Positions 1 to 8,800 of a DNA stretch of 64,000 nucleotides are shown here, piece after piece. The first letter of the stretch is position 1; the number at the start of each line of letters is the position of its first letter. A program made the position numbers and the translations under genes. Origin of the DNA: JADFOI01 sp965218935 (GTDB lineage Bacteria; Acidobacteriota; UBA6911; RPQK01; JADFOI01); assembly GCA_965218935.1 (NCBI GenBank), contig CBDCMH010000007.1:310001-374000 (forward strand), in the 5' to 3' direction. The notes under the pieces were generated by a model. That model made no database searches and was not told the DNA's origin. It was given only the letters and a program-made list of their open reading frames with translations.

Positions 1-1755
1 GTAGTGCTGGCCGTTACAACCGGACTCGTGGTCTGGAGCCTGACCCGTCCAGCGACACAGCTCCTGGCACCACAGTCCCTCACGAAGTTGGGGATTAACC
101 CTCCGGCGAGCGCACCTTTGGCGAACACCCGTGGCAATGAAGTGGCCATCTCGCCCGACGGAAAGCTCGTCATCTATCGCGCTTTCCGCGGCGCCACGGC
201 TCAACTCTACATGCGTTCCATGGATGAACTTCAGGCCAAGCCCATCGTTGGGACCGCGGGCGCGTCTGCAAATCCCTTCTTTTCGCCCGACGGCCAGTGG
301 GTGGGATTCGCTGCTGCTGGCCAGTTAAGAAAGGCTCCGCTGGCAGGAGGGCCAGCGATGACCCTTCTAGATCTCCCAGGTGCGTTCCGTGGTGGGGATT
401 GGGGTTCTGAGGGCAAGATTGTTTTTGAGTCGGGTACGGGGCTTCATCGTGTCTCAGCAAATGGGGGTCAACCAGAGATCTTGACCACTCGGGACCCCGG
501 GGAACGTCTCTATTGGGCTCCGCAGATCCTGCCGGGTGGGAAGAGCGTGCTCTTTACTCTCCTAAGTCTTGATGGGCAATACCACGCCGCGCTTCTTTCA
601 CTGCAGACAGGAGAGCATACGATCGTCCTCGAAGGGGCAAGGGCGGCTCGCTACGCGCCCACGGGTCACCTAGTTTATGAAGCGGCAGGAACAGGAACTC
701 TCATGGCGGTACCGTTTGATCCTGCCAGGCCCGCCATCACGGGCGACCCAGTCCCACTCCTTGAAGGGGTCAGAAACCACCTTTACCCAATTGCTGGGGT
801 AGACTACAGCTTTTCCGGCAACGGAACGCTGGTTTACGTCCCCAGTAGTGAAAGCGTGGAGCGCAGGTTGGTCTGGGTAGATCATCAGGGAACGCAAATT
901 ACGGTGACCAGAGAGAGACGAAACCTCACAGCACCCCGTCTCTCACCGGACGGCAAGCGAGTTGCGTTCCAAGTTTTTGGAGACGATGGGCAACACCTGT
1001 GGATCTACGATTTTGAAAGTGATTAGTTCCGCCGTTTGACGTTTGAGGGAGGCAACGGATCGCACAGTTGGTCGCCGGATGGCAAGTGGATCATTTTTCA
1101 ATCCAACAGGGAGGACGGACGGGCTCTTTTCCGCCTGTTGGCCGATGGGAGTGGTTCATCGGAACAACTCACTGAGAAAACTCGGCCTGCGCAGATGAGT
1201 ACTTCTTGGTCATCCGATGGGAGTGTCGTAGCCTTCCATCATCAAGGGCCCGATACAGATGGTACAGACATTTGGGTTCTTCCACTGGACGGAGATGGAA
1301 AACCGCGGCTTCTAATCTCTGCGCCCGGTCTAACATGCTGTGCAGTCTTCTCATCCGATGGCCAATGGCTTGCCTATGTTTCTGAAGAGGCCGGTCAGAA
1401 CCACGTGTATGTCAGCCCCTACGCGGAACCGGACGTGAAGTATTTGGTCACGGAGCAAGACGGAGGTACGGAGCCGCTGTGGTCTCCCGACGACACTGAG
1501 CTTTTTTATCGGAGCGGTGAGAAGATGATGGTCGTCTCCGTTCAGACGGAACCGACGTTCAACGCGAGCAGGCCGCAAGTATTGTTTGAAGGATCGTACG
1601 TGAGCAGCGGTGTCATCGAGGGATATCAGTATTACGACATCTCCCCAGACGGACAGCAATTCTTGATGATCAAGGAAGAACAAACGGCAGCAGTCCAAAT
1701 CAACGTCGTGCTCAACTGGTTTGAAGAACTCAAACGCCTGGTGCCTACCAACTGA
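1..1755 (+). pseudogene. C-terminal part of a Ser/Thr kinase-type sensor with WD40-like propeller, split by in-frame TAG
   Basis: The reading frame is open from base 1, so the gene starts upstream of the window. The first residues (LAVTTGLVVWSL) look like the end of a membrane segment. What follows is a periplasmic-type beta-propeller with at least eight PD40/TolB-like repeats carrying the S-P-D-G-K/Q signature. This arrangement is typical of the C-terminal half of acidobacterial Pkn kinases. A TAG at 1024-1026 interrupts the frame in the middle of a repeat (YDFESD, stop, FRRLTFEGG). The frame then continues unchanged to a TGA at 1753-1755, and the second piece supplies the expected continuation of the propeller. 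The simplest reading is a single nonsense substitution or sequencing error; two separate genes are unlikely because no ribosome site precedes 1036. The kinase domain itself is not visible. Confidence 0.75.
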
Positions 1756-1776
1756 CATGACGCGTAAGGAGGTCAC

Positions 1777-3309
1777 ATGAGACGCTCAGTCCTCAGCCGA
1801 ATAGCGGTTCTTCTCGGTCTCACCTCAACCCTGGTCCTACTTGCCTGCCAGAGCAGGACCAACGGTGACGACGCCACCTCCTCACCCGTCGACGCACTTC
1901 TCGCTAGGGCTGACTCGCTTGAGCTCGAAACCGAGTATGTACCGCCCCCCGGTGACTCGCTCGAACATCATACGGCAGGCTTCGCCAAGATCCTGTGCTC
2001 GGCCGTGTTCATTACTGGTCTTGATCCGGACTTTGCGGCCGAGAACATTGGTTACTTCTCGAGTCCCTACGCCGAGCGCTCCCAAGTCACCGAGAGGGTC
2101 ATCGACCACGAGGCCAGGGCCGTGCACTTGACACTGCCCAGTGGCGTGATCCGAACGGCTAAGTACTATGGTGACCAAGGTTGTGTGGCGCTGCCCATTG
2201 GGGAGGAGTCGGTGTACTTCAACCGTGTGGCGGTCAAGAGCGCCCTCCCGGATCCCTCCACCCAGCCCTGGCCCATGGGCGATGTGATCTCGGACAAGCC
2301 CCTGCCGGCTGAGCTGGATGCCGAGAAGGTGACAGCCGCGGTGGATGCCGCCTTCGAGCTAGCCGAGGGAATGACCGCGGCCTTTGTCGTGACCTGGAAG
2401 GGGAACATCATCGGTGAGCGCTATCGGGAGGGTATCGACATGCACACGCCGCTTGAAAGCTGGTCGATGGGCAAGAGCCTGACAGCCACGCTCATCGGGA
2501 TGCTCATCCAACAGGGTGTGTACGACCTCTGGCAGCCCGCACCCGTACCCGAGTGGCAGGGGGAAGGCGACCCACGAGCCGAGATCCGCATTGCCGACAT
2601 CCTGCATGGGTCGAGTGGTCTCAGATTCCGGGCGCCCCAGGACCCTGATTTCGATCCAGCCCTGGGCTACCCCGATCACCTCTACGTCTATGCCGGGACC
2701 GTGAACTCCTTCGAGTGGGCGGCGACACGACCACAGCAGTGGCCGCCGAACACAGTAGGGCGCTACCGAAACTCCGACCCTGTGCTTGCCAACTACCTGG
2801 TCCGACTCGGCGCCGAGGGACGTGGTGAGGACTATCACTCGTTCCCCCAGCGAGCCCTCTTCGACAAGCTGGGGATCCGCAACATGGTCCTGGAGACGGA
2901 CCCATACGGGAACTTCCTACTCCAGGGCTATGAGTTCGGCTCGGGGCGCGACTGGGCCCGGCTCGGAAATCTCTACCTGCAGGATGGCGTGTGGAATGGA
3001 GAGCGCATCCTGCCTGAAGGCTACGCCGAGTTCGTAAGTACGGTGGCTCCCGCCTGGGAGGCCGACGGCAGGCCCATCTACGGTGCCTTTTTCTGGATTA
3101 ATGGGACGGGTGCATTCCCGATTCCAGAGGATGCTTACTCTATGAACGGTGCAGGGGGCCAGAGGACGTTCATCATCCCTTCGCACGATCTGGTCGTTGT
3201 CCGGCTAGGACATTGTAAGGGAGGGGCCCCAGGCGACGAGGGACTGAAGAACGCACTGTCGCTACTGATGGAGGCAGTGCCCAAGAGCGGGGAGCTACCG
3301 AGTAACTGA
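1777..3309 (+). CDS. Lipoprotein serine hydrolase, beta-lactamase/penicillin-binding-protein fold
   Basis: A 510-residue protein with a lipoprotein signal peptide: basic start, hydrophobic stretch, then LVLLAC, with Cys about residue 24 as the likely lipidation site. The catalytic domain has the class C beta-lactamase/esterase layout: Ser230-Met-Gly-Lys233 as the SxxK motif, Tyr330-Arg-Asn332 as the YxN motif, and a C-terminal GAGGQR stretch in the place of the KTG box. The protein therefore probably acts on an ester or amide in the periplasm; the substrate cannot be read from sequence. A strong AAGGAGG lies just before the ATG. It is sandwiched between two kinase-type sensor genes on the same strand, with a 1-nt gap to the next, so co-transcription is likely. 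Confidence 0.85.
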   Translation: MRRSVLSRIAVLLGLTSTLVLLACQSRTNGDDATSSPVDALLARADSLELETEYVPPPGDSLEHHTAGFAKILCSAVFITGLDPDFAAENIGYFSSPYAERSQVTERVIDHEARAVHLTLPSGVIRTAKYYGDQGCVALPIGEESVYFNRVAVKSALPDPSTQPWPMGDVISDKPLPAELDAEKVTAAVDAAFELAEGMTAAFVVTWKGNIIGERYREGIDMHTPLESWSMGKSLTATLIGMLIQQGVYDLWQPAPVPEWQGEGDPRAEIRIADILHGSSGLRFRAPQDPDFDPALGYPDHLYVYAGTVNSFEWAATRPQQWPPNTVGRYRNSDPVLANYLVRLGAEGRGEDYHSFPQRALFDKLGIRNMVLETDPYGNFLLQGYEFGSGRDWARLGNLYLQDGVWNGERILPEGYAEFVSTVAPAWEADGRPIYGAFFWINGTGAFPIPEDAYSMNGAGGQRTFIIPSHDLVVVRLGHCKGGAPGDEGLKNALSLLMEAVPKSGELPSN

Positions 3310-3310
3310 C

Positions 3311-5695
3311 ATGATCGGCCAAACCGTCTCCCACTACAAAATCACAGAGAAGCTTGGCGGCGGCGGGATGGGTGTGGTTTACAAGGCTGAGGACACCCGC
3401 CTGGGCCGCAATGTGGCCCTGAAGTTCCTACCTGAGAAATACGCCGAGAACAAACAGGCATTGGAGCGGTTTCAGAGAGAATCAAGAGCGGCATCGTCAC
3501 TCAATCATCCCCACATCTGTGTCATCTACGACATCGGCGATCACGAAGGGCAGCCTTTCATTGTGATGGAGTACCTGGAAGGCCAGACCCTGAAGCACCG
3601 CATCCAAGACCGCTCGATGCAAACGGATGAGTTGCTTGATCTGGGCATTCAGATTGCCGATGCGCTGGATGCGGCTCACTCCAAGGGCATTGTCCACAGA
3701 GACATTAAACCCGCCAACATCTTCATCACCCAAAGAGGCGATGCCAAGGTGTTGGACTTTGGTCTTGCCAAGCTGACCCAGGAGCAGACGGAAGTGGACT
3801 CGAAGATGCCCACGGCTCAGGTGCAGGAAGAGATGTTGACCAGTCCAGGGACGGCTCTTGGCACAGTGGCTTATATGTCTCCTGAGCAGGCCAGGGGTGA
3901 GGAATTAGACGCCAGGACGGATCTGTTCTCACTGGGGGTAGTGCTGTATGAGATGGCAACGGGGAGTTTACCCTTTCAGGGTAATACCACTGCGATTGTG
4001 TTTACTGAGATTCTGACCAAGGCTCCTACTTCACCTGTCCGATTGAATCCAGACGTTCCGGACCAGTTAGAGAACACAATCAATAAAACACTGGAGAAAG
4101 ATAGGGAGATTCGTTGTCAAACTTCAAAGGAATTGCTACTAGACCTCAAGCGGCTGAAGAGGGATACATCAGGAGAATCGATCAGTGCAGCCGTACCCGC
4201 AGCGACTAAAACTAAAGGAAGCTACTTCTGGCCTGCGATAGTGGGTGGGCCAGGAATCATTGTTGTGTTGCTGGCCTTGTTCTGGCCCTTTGGTGCTGCT
4301 CCTCCAGCAGAAGTAATCGATTCCATCGCTATACTGCCCTTTGAGAACGTGACCAATGACTCGGACTGGGACTTTCTCAGTGACGGAATTTCCGAGGACA
4401 TTATCAATAGTCTTTCTCAAATGAATGATTTGAAGGTCATCTCCCGGGCCTCTTCCTTTCGCTATCGGGAACAGGACATCGATCCACAAACCGTAGGGGG
4501 TGAGTTGGGAGTGCGGGCGCTGGTGACCGGAAGAGTTCTGGTGCGAGGTGAGGACCTCTCGATCCGAGCCGAACTGGTGGATGTCGAGGAGAACGCTCAG
4601 TTGTGGGGAAGGGAGTTCAACGGAAAACTCAGAGGGATTCTAGAGATGCGGAAGAGCATCGCAACGGAAATCTCCGACAAGTTGCGCCTCCGTCTCACTC
4701 CCGAAGAGGAAACACGACTCGCCAGAACCTACACCGACAACGACCAGGCTCACGCAGCCTATCTCAAGGGTAAATTTGAACAGAGAAAAGGAGGAGCAAG
4801 GGGTTGGCAGCGAGCAATACCGCATTTCGAGAGAGCAGTCCAAGAAGATCCAAACTATGCTGCGGCTTACGGGGCCTTAGCCCGATCCTACTATAGGCTT
4901 GTCTCTCCTCATCGTGTTATGCCTGCTGAGGAGGGCATGCTAAAGGCGGAGGAGATGGCGACCAAAGCGTTAGAGTTGGACAGCACACTTGCCGAGGCTC
5001 ACACCGTGCTGGCAGATGCCAAACGCCACTACTATTGGGACTGGGAGGGTGCAGAGAAAGAGTACAAGCTGGCCATGGAACTTGATCCAAGTTTTTTCGA
5101 GGCACCGTACGGCTATGCCTTTTTCATGTCAGCGATGGGACGCCATGACGAGGCTATTGCCCTGGGGAAACGCGCCCAACAACTCGATCCTCTGAATCCC
5201 GCCACCAGAACCTCGGCGGCTTCCCGACTGAGATTCGCCCGTAGATTTGAGGAATCAATCGAACAAATTCAATCAGCATTGGAGATAGATCCGAACCATC
5301 TGTCCGCCAACAGAAATCTGGCTGAGACTTATGAAAACATGGACCTGTACGAGGAAGCCGTGGCGGCCCGTGGAAAAGCGCTGATCTTCGAGGGAGCTAG
5401 TGAGGAAGAGGTAGCGGAACTTTCACGGGCCTTTGCGACCTCGGGAGCGAAGGGCTACTGGAGATGGTTGCTGGAACATGATAAGGAGAGAGAGAAACGG
5501 GGAGAGTACGTCTCCCCGATGGACTTCGCGATCCACTATGCTCAACTTGGTGAGACGGACCAGGCCTTTGAGTGGTTGGAGAGAGCCTACGAGGCACGCG
5601 GTTTGTCCCTTATCAAAGTAGATCCCTACTGGGACCCCCTCCGCGACGACCCTCGCTTCCACGACTTGCTGCGGCGGATGAACCTGCAGCCGTGA
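3311..5695 (+). CDS. Membrane Ser/Thr protein kinase with TolB-like and TPR sensor region
   Basis: A 794-residue protein. The N-terminal Hanks-type kinase domain (about residues 9-270) has a glycine loop GGGGMGVVY, Lys38 in VALK, the catalytic loop HRDIKPAN (His129-Asn136), a DFG motif and the GTVAYMSPEQA activation segment, so it should be active. One membrane helix follows (about 304-328). The outer part starts with a TolB-like/FlgO-type domain (SIAILPFENVTND... to about 450) and ends with TPR repeats. Family knowledge: such kinases are abundant in Acidobacteriota and are thought to sense envelope or protein-protein signals. The ATG lies 1 nt after the stop of the hydrolase gene, which suggests one operon with it. 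Confidence 0.92.
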   Translation: MIGQTVSHYKITEKLGGGGMGVVYKAEDTRLGRNVALKFLPEKYAENKQALERFQRESRAASSLNHPHICVIYDIGDHEGQPFIVMEYLEGQTLKHRIQDRSMQTDELLDLGIQIADALDAAHSKGIVHRDIKPANIFITQRGDAKVLDFGLAKLTQEQTEVDSKMPTAQVQEEMLTSPGTALGTVAYMSPEQARGEELDARTDLFSLGVVLYEMATGSLPFQGNTTAIVFTEILTKAPTSPVRLNPDVPDQLENTINKTLEKDREIRCQTSKELLLDLKRLKRDTSGESISAAVPAATKTKGSYFWPAIVGGPGIIVVLLALFWPFGAAPPAEVIDSIAILPFENVTNDSDWDFLSDGISEDIINSLSQMNDLKVISRASSFRYREQDIDPQTVGGELGVRALVTGRVLVRGEDLSIRAELVDVEENAQLWGREFNGKLRGILEMRKSIATEISDKLRLRLTPEEETRLARTYTDNDQAHAAYLKGKFEQRKGGARGWQRAIPHFERAVQEDPNYAAAYGALARSYYRLVSPHRVMPAEEGMLKAEEMATKALELDSTLAEAHTVLADAKRHYYWDWEGAEKEYKLAMELDPSFFEAPYGYAFFMSAMGRHDEAIALGKRAQQLDPLNPATRTSAASRLRFARRFEESIEQIQSALEIDPNHLSANRNLAETYENMDLYEEAVAARGKALIFEGASEEEVAELSRAFATSGAKGYWRWLLEHDKEREKRGEYVSPMDFAIHYAQLGETDQAFEWLERAYEARGLSLIKVDPYWDPLRDDPRFHDLLRRMNLQP

Positions 5696-5710
5696 GCGCG
5701 GCCCGAATCG

Positions 5711-5974
5711 TCAGATACGAATCTCCACGAAATCGCTCAGGTCTGGGTCCGTAGCGCAGGCAGTCGCATCAAATTGTCGAAGCAACTCAGGAGCGAGCTT
5801 CGATGCTCCGGGCGAGAAATAGTAGACGTGGCCGCCTTTTTCACGGTAGTGAACAGAGACATCTTCTGGCTCAGACAGCCCACCTCTGTATGCAATCGCA
5901 AAGTTCTCCATCAAAGCCGTGGCACTGTCAGTCGCAACATCGCTTTCCGGTATTTTCACTCGATACCAAGGCAT
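5711..5974 (-). CDS. Small conserved-looking protein of unknown function
   Basis: An 87-residue acidic protein beginning MPWYRVKIPESDV, with no membrane segment, signal peptide or cysteine-based metal motif. It includes an aromatic, charged middle region (VHYREKGGHVYYFSP). I do not assign a function. It is probably real because it has a soluble, compositionally normal sequence and fills the gap behind the kinase gene. It is convergent with the kinase gene, only 15 nt apart. Confidence 0.55.
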   Translation of the reverse strand: MPWYRVKIPESDVATDSATALMENFAIAYRGGLSEPEDVSVHYREKGGHVYYFSPGASKLAPELLRQFDATACATDPDLSDFVEIRI

Positions 5975-6087
5975 AGGGTTGAGTTGAGCCTATCGGGTTA
6001 AGACTGTCAATGTTGACAGTTTACACCTCATCGCCCCGTCCTCTATTGTTTGAAGAACTACTCACCCCAGAAATAGGGAGGCAAAAC

Positions 6088-6267
6088 ATGAGCAATGAGC
6101 ACTTCAACCGTCAAGTCCTGCCCAGAAACAATAACCATGTCAGCATGCATGCACTTGCTAACTTCGTCATCCTGCTGGTAATGTCCCCGGTGCTGCTGGT
6201 CCTTGTCGTAGTCCCTATAATCTACCTACTCAGTGCTCTTTTTGCCATAAGTGGAATCCTTGGATAA
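6088..6267 (+). CDS. Small single-pass or hairpin membrane protein
   Basis: A 59-residue protein with a polar N-terminus (about 23 residues, with three Asn in a row) followed by a strongly hydrophobic stretch of some 33 residues, enough for one long or two short membrane helices. The frame is open from 6010, but ATG 6088 has the only good ribosome site (AGGGAGG, 7 nt upstream), so I take that start. Function unknown. It sits among three other short membrane or unknown proteins. Confidence 0.6.
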   Translation: MSNEHFNRQVLPRNNNHVSMHALANFVILLVMSPVLLVLVVVPIIYLLSALFAISGILG

Positions 6268-6337
6268 ATAGCTCTGCAAAGCCATGGACGCAGGGGGGGT
6301 ATGGGGAGGGGTGGATCCCCTGCTCGTTCCAAGGACT

Positions 6338-6478
6338 TCAAATGATGAAAGCCTTCGGATAGTCGGGATCCAAAGTTCGGTCAATCACCTTGGGCTCAAA
6401 TGGCTTTGGCTTACGTTTCCGAAAGACCCAGTAAAGGCCCACGATCAGCACGATTAAATGCACGATAGTCTCAATCAT
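6338..6478 (-). CDS. 46-residue membrane-anchored peptide
   Basis: A short frame on the minus strand with an excellent ribosome site (AGGAGGTGAAG directly before ATG at 6478). The product starts MIETIVHLIVLIVGLYWVF, one membrane helix, followed by a basic cluster RKRKPKP and a polar tail ending DYPKAFII. The positive-inside pattern suggests the C-terminus faces the cytoplasm. It is too short to be recognised by family. Small peptides of this shape often modulate a membrane enzyme or transporter, but nothing here shows a partner. Confidence 0.55.
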   Translation of the reverse strand: MIETIVHLIVLIVGLYWVFRKRKPKPFEPKVIDRTLDPDYPKAFII

Positions 6479-6748
6479 TCTTCACCTCCTCTGAATTAAC
6501 GACACACGACATCAACTGGGGAACTGGAGGCAGAGGGAAGGAAGCCTTTCCATTGCTCTCAATCGAGCCCCATCGTTCCTCCTTTTGGAGGCTGGCTGTG
6601 GCACCTTGGTGGCTAACCAGGTTGCCGTCGCGGTCATCGGGCCAGTCCCTCACGCGACTCTTGATGCAAGCGGAAGTATAGCACACCTTCACTCAACACC
6701 CGTGTCACCGGTGCGTAGAAAAATAGAGAGCAGAAGAGGGGGGAGAAG

Positions 6749-7276
6749 ATGAGCACTTTTGCTGAGCGCATGATTGGAGCAGCCAAATTCGATGTCCCTA
6801 CCTATGAGGAGGTGGAAGCAGATACTACGGCCACGACCCAGGCCATGGCTGTCGTAGTGCTCTCCAGCATCGCTCAGGGCATAGGGTTCTTGACGCAGGG
6901 AGGTGGCTCTGGCTTTGTTGTCGGTACAATATCGGCTCTGATCGGCTGGATCATCTGGGCCTTTCTCGTGTACATCATCGGAACTAAAGTTCTTCCCGAG
7001 CCACAGACCCGCTCTGATCTAGGAGAATTATTACGCACCACTGGTTTCGCTGCCTCCCCGGGTCTGCTGCGGGTACTCGGAGTCATCCCGCTCATCGGTG
7101 GGCTGATCATGCCTGCAGTGAGTATCTGGATGCTGGTTGCCATGATCATCGCGGTGCGGCAAGCACTGGACTATCAGAGTACGGGTCGAGCTGTAGGGGT
7201 CTGCCTGATCGGCTGGGTCGTCTTTGTGGTGATGATGGCATGGAGTCTCCTATGGATTCGTGGGGGAGTCACCTAG
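6749..7276 (+). CDS. Yip1-family-like integral membrane protein
   Basis: A 175-residue protein with a short amphipathic start (FAERMIGAAKFD) and four or five membrane segments rich in Val, Ile and Gly, including WIIWAFLVYIIGTKVL and GVIPLIGGLIMPAVSIWMLVAMIIAV. The organisation, and the P-x-T/S-x-x-D-L-x-x-L-L-R-x-T-G-F-A-A-S-P-G-L-L segment between helices, match bacterial Yip1-domain proteins. Their role is unknown. A purine-rich AGAGGGGGGAGAAG stretch precedes the ATG. It is isolated on the + strand. Confidence 0.7.
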   Translation: MSTFAERMIGAAKFDVPTYEEVEADTTATTQAMAVVVLSSIAQGIGFLTQGGGSGFVVGTISALIGWIIWAFLVYIIGTKVLPEPQTRSDLGELLRTTGFAASPGLLRVLGVIPLIGGLIMPAVSIWMLVAMIIAVRQALDYQSTGRAVGVCLIGWVVFVVMMAWSLLWIRGGVT

Positions 7277-7688
7277 CTCAGTAGGAAGGCTCACTGCTCC
7301 CCTTGACTCCCTGTCAAACCCCTCCTGAAACTTTTTAAAAGGGCTGCGTGCAGTCAGTACGCGTACATGGGCCCCCGGGGGGTACCCTTCAGACAATGAT
7401 CGGGGAAATGGCCTTCTCTAGCACTCCCTGGCTTGCTCCTATGAAAAAGAGCCATGTCCCATACCTCCAGGGATTGCTGGTTGCGATCTCCTGCTGACTA
7501 CTGGCTTGAATGGTGACCGGACAAACGAGGCCCGGAAGGTGATGGGGATCCTGGAGGTGAAATCTTGGCCTATCCTTGGGGATCCTGGAGGTGGAACTTT
7601 AGCCTATATGGCACCTATGAGTTAAGCATGAAGACAGGATGAGGTCTTAGGTTTATGGGTAAATTCCTGTATATAAGCAAGTTATGAT
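7277..7688. other. Gene-free stretch with a 34-bp tandem duplication
   Basis: No coding frame with a plausible start was seen on either strand in these 412 bases. The only structure is a degenerate direct repeat of period 34 bp described separately, and a GC-rich patch near 7370-7386 that contains GGGCCCCCGGGGGG. Confidence 0.6.
7544..7611. repeat. Two tandem 34-bp units
   Basis: The unit begins GGGGATCCTGGAGGTG at 7544 and again at 7578. It continues with a similar second half (AAATCTTGGCCTAT against GAACTTTAGCCTAT). Two copies only; no spacer, so it is not a CRISPR. Confidence 0.7.
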
Positions 7689-7764
7689 TGGTGGGCGGTA
7701 CAGGACTTGAACCTGTGACTTCCTCCTTGTAAGGGAGGCGCTCTGCCAGCTGAGCTAACCGCCC
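7689..7764 (-). tRNA. tRNA-Val (anticodon TAC), CCA encoded
   Basis: Read on the minus strand, the 7-bp acceptor GGGCGGT pairs with ACCGCCC. The D stem is GCTC/GAGC, the anticodon stem CCTCC/GGAGG encloses the loop CTTACAA, and the T arm ACAGG-TTCAAGT-CCTGT is standard. The anticodon is therefore TAC (valine, GUA/GUG codons). The discriminator A is followed by an encoded CCA. All stems are perfectly paired. Confidence 0.96.
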
Positions 7765-7863
7765 ACGGTGGGTTGGGGAGAAGAAGAGTATAACAGAAGG
7801 AAAGAGGCGCTCAATCTACTGCAGTAGGCAATTTCTGCATAATTCCGGCTGTCCGTGCCGTAT

Positions 7864-8106
7864 TTACATCTGCTCCTGCAGGAAGGTCTTGAGACGGTTC
7901 TCCAGTTCCTTCGGTATCTTCACTTGTTGATCCCGCAGTTGCTGGGCCATCTTCGTGCAGTCTCGATACGACTCCAGGAAGTTGAGGCAAGGAGGGCAGG
8001 ACTCGAAATGCTGGTCCAGTTTCTTCTGGACCTCAGAATCGAGATTTCCCTCCAGGTAATCCATTAACAAGTCAAAACAATCCTTGCACTTCAAAACGTT
8101 CCTCAT
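7864..8106 (-). CDS. Zinc-binding anti-sigma factor
   Basis: An 80-residue soluble protein with the zf-HC2/anti-sigma signature His33-x3-Cys37-x2-Cys40, plus Cys7 and Cys10 near the N-terminus, as in ZAS-type anti-sigma factors. It has no membrane helix, so it is cytoplasmic and may sense redox or metal state through these residues. Its ATG overlaps the stop of the sigma factor gene (ATGA at 8103-8106), so the pair is translationally coupled. That supports its role as the cognate regulator of that sigma factor. Confidence 0.85.
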   Translation of the reverse strand: MRNVLKCKDCFDLLMDYLEGNLDSEVQKKLDQHFESCPPCLNFLESYRDCTKMAQQLRDQQVKIPKELENRLKTFLQEQM

Positions 8107-8729
8107 GCTTGGCCCTCAAGGTATCCTGCCAGTTTCTTGCGCACGGCGAGCCGGCCACGGTGAATTCGCGTCTTGGCAGTGGATTCTTTCAGCCCCAGTA
8201 GGGAAGCAATCTGCTTGATCGGATACCCTTCGGTATCCTTCAGCACCAGTGGTACACGATATTCAAAGGGCAACGAGTGGATGGCTTCGTAAAGCTGGCT
8301 TGCTAACTCTGCATTAAGAATGACATCCTCTGGATCCACGGACCAGCGGAAGACCGAACCTTGAAGATGGCCATCTTCGGAGAATGTAGGGGTGAATTCC
8401 TCCAGCCGGATCTCCTGTCCACGACTGGTCTGACGTTTTCTCAGCCACATGATGGAGTTATTGATGGCGATCCGCTTCATCCAGGGCCAGATGTCACTCT
8501 CTCCGCGAAAGGTGTCGATCTTACGAATAACCCTGAGCAAAGTGTCCTGCAGAATCTCTTCGGCATCAGGCGGATTCTTTGTGTAATTAAGGATCACGCC
8601 AAAGAGAGGTCGAGAAAACTGCTGGATGAAGTCATCAATGACTTCTGAATCAGAATTCTTGAGTCCTTGGATGATTTGCTGCTGTCCTGATTCCGTGGTT
8701 TTCATTTCCTGCTTTCTGATTCTTACCAT
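8103..8729 (-). CDS. ECF-type RNA polymerase sigma factor
   Basis: A 208-residue protein with the two ECF regions. Sigma-2 is about residues 28-100 (FSRPLFGVILNYTKNPPDAEEILQDTLLRV and the PWMKRIAINN core-binding segment). Sigma-4 is about 145-205 (LPFEYRVPLVLKDTEGYPIKQIASLLGLKESTAKTRIHRGR, a helix-turn-helix). There is no sigma-3. ATG 8729 is chosen because GAGAGG lies 8 nt upstream; the internal Met at 8705 has a ribosome site too close to use. It is divergent from the M16-like gene, with 71 bp between them, and followed by its anti-sigma gene. Auto-control of the shared intergenic region is plausible but not shown. Confidence 0.9.
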   Translation of the reverse strand: MVRIRKQEMKTTESGQQQIIQGLKNSDSEVIDDFIQQFSRPLFGVILNYTKNPPDAEEILQDTLLRVIRKIDTFRGESDIWPWMKRIAINNSIMWLRKRQTSRGQEIRLEEFTPTFSEDGHLQGSVFRWSVDPEDVILNAELASQLYEAIHSLPFEYRVPLVLKDTEGYPIKQIASLLGLKESTAKTRIHRGRLAVRKKLAGYLEGQA

Positions 8730-8800
8730 ACAGAAAACCTCTCAAACTGGAAAGTCCCGGTCCATTGCACTTCCGTCCATGGAGTTGATACGATTCGGGT

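Noticed and set aside
6471..6692. 73-residue minus-strand frame
   Set aside because: Irregular composition, no ribosome site, and it overlaps the start of the better supported 46-residue peptide gene.
7544..7611. Possible CRISPR
   Set aside because: Only two adjoining units, no spacer, and diverged second halves.
8730..8800. ECF-type promoter for the M16-like gene
   Set aside because: GGAAAGT and CGTC are present, but the 19-bp spacing is outside the usual range and no second copy supports it.
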